This document shows positions 13,630 through 15,732 of a stretch of 15,732 nucleotides of DNA, piece after piece. A model generated the notes under the pieces. That model worked only from the letters and a program-made list of their open reading frames with translations. It ran no database searches and had not been told where the DNA came from. The DNA is from PVC group bacterium (lineage in GTDB: Bacteria; Verrucomicrobiota; Kiritimatiellia; CAIKKV01; PXCX01), in assembly GCA_003565195.1 (NCBI GenBank), contig PXCX01000322.1:1-15732 (forward strand), given 5' to 3'. A program made the translations under genes and the position numbers. Position 1 is the first letter of the stretch, and each line of letters begins with the position of its first letter.

Positions 13630-15141
13630 CTATTCGAACCGAATGGTAATTTGTTCTCTGCCGGTATCACGATCGGTCAATTTGGGCGCATCGTCCATGT
13701 CTATCGCCTGAAAGGTCGGCAACAATCTGTAGTAAACCTGCAACATCAGCGCTGGAAACGTGGTATTATAAACCGGTCCGTAGCTTCCTTCCACGCTTCC
13801 CGGCGGGGGACACCAACTGCCGTCGGGATTCTGCGTATGGCACAAGCCGGGCGCGAATTGCCGGTTCCATGGTCGCCAGGATTCGGGACTGAATTGAAAC
13901 CGTGCCTGGGTAATATAGTACCAAGCATAGAAAGGCCAGTCTCCTGCCAATTGGCGATGGTTGTTACGATCTTCTGGATCGTGGTGCCAGTTGAAATTCA
14001 TCGCCCGTAACCGTCGCATGGCAACACGCGTTTCCTCGGCGCTAACGTAACCGGTTAATTGTAACGCCAACACGGCAACACCGGTCATGATATGATCGGG
14101 ATCATGACCGGGAATACGGGTGCTGTAGCCGAAAAGTCCACCACCCACCGGATCGGTCATGGTTAGAATGCCTCTAATTCCGTTTTCTATCGTCATTCTC
14201 AAACCGCGGTTTCCGGCATCGGCCATTTCCGCTGCTTTGAGGGCCTGAATAACCCAGCCTCCCAGGGAAACGTCAATATGCATGGGTCCGTCCTGTGCAA
14301 AACCGTAAGCCCATCCTCCATTGTCAAGCTGCCCGTCAATTATCACTTGGACGGCATCTTCCATTGAACGCCGCAGCATCGGAATACGGGTTAACCCGTA
14401 AGCTTCGGATATGGCATAGGTTGCAATCACATGTTCGTAAACGTCTCGCTGCGAGGTTCCGTAAAGAGCGGGCCGATTGTGAATAGGACCGGCGCTACGG
14501 AACCAGCCGCGCTCGTTCTGCCGGCTCAACAGGTACCGCAAACCGCGCCGTACTGCGTCGCCGAACTCTTCCGATCCCGTGGTTTCGCCATGCGCGAGAA
14601 ACGTCAACAACGCCAGACCAGTCATGGCCGAGCGATACTCCGGTCCCCAGGACCCGTCGGCATACTGGTGATCCTTCAACCAGCGTAGCGCCCGCATCAC
14701 CGCGGCTTCGGTCATGCCACCCAATCCGCCCGAATGCCGTCGCAACGCTTCATCGCGGCCACCGCCACCGCGGCTGGCGTAGAGATCGCGAAAAACCACC
14801 GGCGAAGCCGACTCGGAGATACTGAAATCCCCAACCGCAGGCGCCGCAGTCGCATCCGGGGCATCAACCACCGGCGGATCGGTATCAGGCGAAACCACCG
14901 GGATATCGATCGCTTCCACCACTTCGGGTATATCCTCGAGCTCTTCCAGCTCGGTATCAATCGGATCTAACTCCGCCGGCGGGGGCACCACATCCATGAC
15001 GATCACGTCCACTTGGTCGTCCTGCACCCTTTCGTCAAAAACCACGTAACGCACCAAAACGGCCACGATCATAACGTGGAGTATGATCGACCCGGTTGGC
15101 CCCCAGATATGATCTTTTATAAATCGAATATATCTTTGCAT
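13630..15141 (-). CDS. TonB-like anchor fused to a squalene-cyclase-like alpha/alpha barrel
   Basis: A 503-residue protein. Residues 14-36 form one membrane helix beginning S18-I-I-L-H22, the S-x-x-x-H motif of TonB. An acidic Pro-rich linker follows (about 50-120, PPPAELDPIDTELEELEDIP), like a TonB periplasmic linker. From about 145 to 475 the sequence is a prenyltransferase/squalene-oxidase-type repeat barrel. Its QW-like motifs are QYADGSWG (159-166), QNERGWF, QLDNGGWAYGF (271-281) and QNPDGSWC (437-444), with helices such as YEHVIATYAISEAYGLT. The catalytic DxDD of squalene-hopene cyclases is not seen inside the barrel, so cyclase activity is doubtful; the barrel may bind a ligand or protein. 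It starts four bases after the exbD stop with no good binding site, so translation is probably coupled. It is the likely moving partner of the adjacent ExbB/ExbD pair (inference). Databases may label it terpene cyclase. Confidence 0.88.
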   Translation of the reverse strand: MQRYIRFIKDHIWGPTGSIILHVMIVAVLVRYVVFDERVQDDQVDVIVMDVVPPPAELDPIDTELEELEDIPEVVEAIDIPVVSPDTDPPVVDAPDATAAPAVGDFSISESASPVVFRDLYASRGGGGRDEALRRHSGGLGGMTEAAVMRALRWLKDHQYADGSWGPEYRSAMTGLALLTFLAHGETTGSEEFGDAVRRGLRYLLSRQNERGWFRSAGPIHNRPALYGTSQRDVYEHVIATYAISEAYGLTRIPMLRRSMEDAVQVIIDGQLDNGGWAYGFAQDGPMHIDVSLGGWVIQALKAAEMADAGNRGLRMTIENGIRGILTMTDPVGGGLFGYSTRIPGHDPDHIMTGVAVLALQLTGYVSAEETRVAMRRLRAMNFNWHHDPEDRNNHRQLAGDWPFYAWYYITQARFQFSPESWRPWNRQFAPGLCHTQNPDGSWCPPPGSVEGSYGPVYNTTFPALMLQVYYRLLPTFQAIDMDDAPKLTDRDTGREQITIRFE

Positions 15142-15144
15142 CGC

Positions 15145-15558
15145 TCAATCCATGGTGATAATAGATAAGTTGGTCAGACCGACGCGCGCGCAATTGTCGA
15201 GCACTTCGACCAGTTGACTGTGCGAGGAATCCGAGGCGCAATAAATCATGATCGTCTGGTCTTTACTGATATTGGCCAAACTATTGATAACCGTGCGCAT
15301 TTGGGCCCGGCTGACCGCCATATCGTTAATCTCCAGGCCATCGCTGTGAATCATGATCCGCAACATTTGCGGAGGAGGCGGCGTATCTTCCTCCGGAGGA
15401 GGCGGGGCGCCCGGACTGAAGACATCGAGATGGGCGGCGATATCCATCGGCTTCATGGTCACGACAAAATAAATCAGCAACTGGAAGACGACATCGATCA
15501 TAGGCGTCATTTCCAATTCCGCAGCACTGCTTGCGGTTCGTTTCTTTTTTTGAGCCAC
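15145..15558 (-). CDS. exbD: ExbD/TolR-family stator protein of the upstream set
   Basis: A 137-residue ExbD/TolR protein with a basic N-terminus (MAQKKKRTASS) and a membrane segment ELEMTPMIDVVFQLLIYFVV. D22 lies at the position of the proton-carrying aspartate. This is closer to the textbook ExbD motif (MTPMIDVVFxLLIFF) than the two downstream copies. A proline-rich insert (GAPPPPEEDTPPPP, about 50-63) separates helix and periplasmic domain. That domain runs from MLRIMIHSDGLEINDM to TIMIYCASDSSHSQLVEVLDNC. The start codon is GTG at 15558, supported by AAAGGAGG four bases upstream. It lies 64 bases after the ExbB-type gene and four bases before the cyclase-like gene. Confidence 0.94.
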   Translation of the reverse strand: MAQKKKRTASSAAELEMTPMIDVVFQLLIYFVVTMKPMDIAAHLDVFSPGAPPPPEEDTPPPPQMLRIMIHSDGLEINDMAVSRAQMRTVINSLANISKDQTIMIYCASDSSHSQLVEVLDNCARVGLTNLSIITMD

Positions 15559-15562
15559 GTCG

Positions 15563-15570
15563 CCTCCTTT
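15563..15570 (-). promoter_or_regulatory. Strong ribosome binding site supporting a GTG start
   Basis: AAAGGAGG on the minus strand, four bases before the GTG at 15558. It makes the GTG start of this exbD convincing despite the lack of a nearby ATG. Confidence 0.7.
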
Positions 15571-15622
15571 CCCTCAAACCCGGCTAACGTTGTTTACCGC
15601 CTTCTTTGAAAGCAACAATCGA

Positions 15623-15732
15623 TTAACTTTCGACAACTTCAACGTTACGCAGAACTTTGACCAGATCAATGGTGTTGATCACGGTACTCAGAATAATATT
15701 GTTGGCGCGGTTACGGAACAAATAATAGAACG
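15623..15732 (-). CDS. exbB: ExbB/TolQ-family protein, C-terminal end only (partial)
   Basis: An open frame enters from the right edge and ends at TAA (15625-15623), giving 36 residues: FYYLFRNRANNIILSTV followed by INTIDLVKVLRNVEVVES. The F/Y-Y-x-x-F-R-N-R pattern after the last membrane helix, followed by an amphipathic helix, is typical of the cytoplasmic tail of ExbB/TolQ/MotA-family proteins. An exbD directly downstream supports this. The channel-forming helices lie outside the window, so key residues cannot be judged. The symbol is a family label. Confidence 0.75.
   Translation of the reverse strand, partial: FYYLFRNRANNIILSTVINTIDLVKVLRNVEVVES

Noticed and set aside
13648..13669. DMDD string as squalene-hopene cyclase catalytic motif
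   Set aside because: It lies about 20 residues after the end of the barrel, near the C-terminus, and not in the middle of the catalytic domain where the true DxDD is found.
13473..13670. A 65-codon minus-strand frame overlapping the end of the cyclase-like gene
   Set aside because: It covers the palindromic hairpin, overlaps the real gene by about 40 bases and has no binding site. It is more likely non-coding repeat sequence.
1..15732. tRNA, rRNA, CRISPR arrays, insertion sequences, phage genes
   Set aside because: No cloverleaf-like segment, regular spaced direct repeats, transposase or integrase motifs were seen. All large frames are accounted for by the genes listed.

Overview
This window holds two gene sets, all reading on the minus strand. 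The best guess for the host is a Gram-negative bacterium of the PVC group (Verrucomicrobiota, Kiritimatiellota, Lentisphaerota or Planctomycetota). Three things point there: a CxxC-x16-CxxC zinc ribbon of the type common at the N-terminus of planctomycete and verrucomicrobial proteins, an ExbB/ExbD motor linked to a squalene-cyclase-like alpha/alpha barrel, and a DUF4159 protein. This is inferred from protein style only; there is no rRNA or other marker gene.

Upstream set (15732 to 13630, read right to left): the last 36 residues of an ExbB/TolQ-type channel protein, an ExbD/TolR-type protein, and a protein with a TonB-like membrane anchor joined to a prenyltransferase/squalene-cyclase-like barrel. 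A 410-base gap (13220-13629) follows. It contains a strong palindromic hairpin, an AT-rich stretch and a weak sigma-54-like site, and no convincing gene.

Downstream set (13219 to 72, continuing off the left edge): a 1521-residue exported protein with TPRs at both ends and an array of beta-sandwich-like repeats between them; a 641-residue exported TPR protein; a second TPR/beta-repeat/TPR protein (728 residues); ExbB; two tandem ExbD proteins; a zinc-ribbon/coiled-coil/one-TM protein with a TonB-like helix; and a multi-TM protein ending in DUF4159. The start of a further gene may lie at 48-1. Gaps are 3 to 51 bases, or a one-base overlap, so this looks like one operon of about 13 kb.

Working model (inference): each set encodes a proton-driven ExbB/ExbD stator in the inner membrane. 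Instead of a normal TonB or TolA, it is coupled to unusual transducers. Three proteins carry a membrane helix with the TonB-type S-x-x-x-H motif, but none has a TonB C-terminal domain; their soluble parts are a zinc ribbon with coiled coil, a DUF4159 domain, and a cyclase-like barrel. The large TPR/beta-repeat proteins would be the periplasmic or outer-membrane partners. One ExbB, two ExbDs, a zinc-ribbon TM protein and large TPR proteins together recall the Myxococcus AglRQS-Glt trans-envelope machine. That resemblance is architectural only and has not been tested by homology search.
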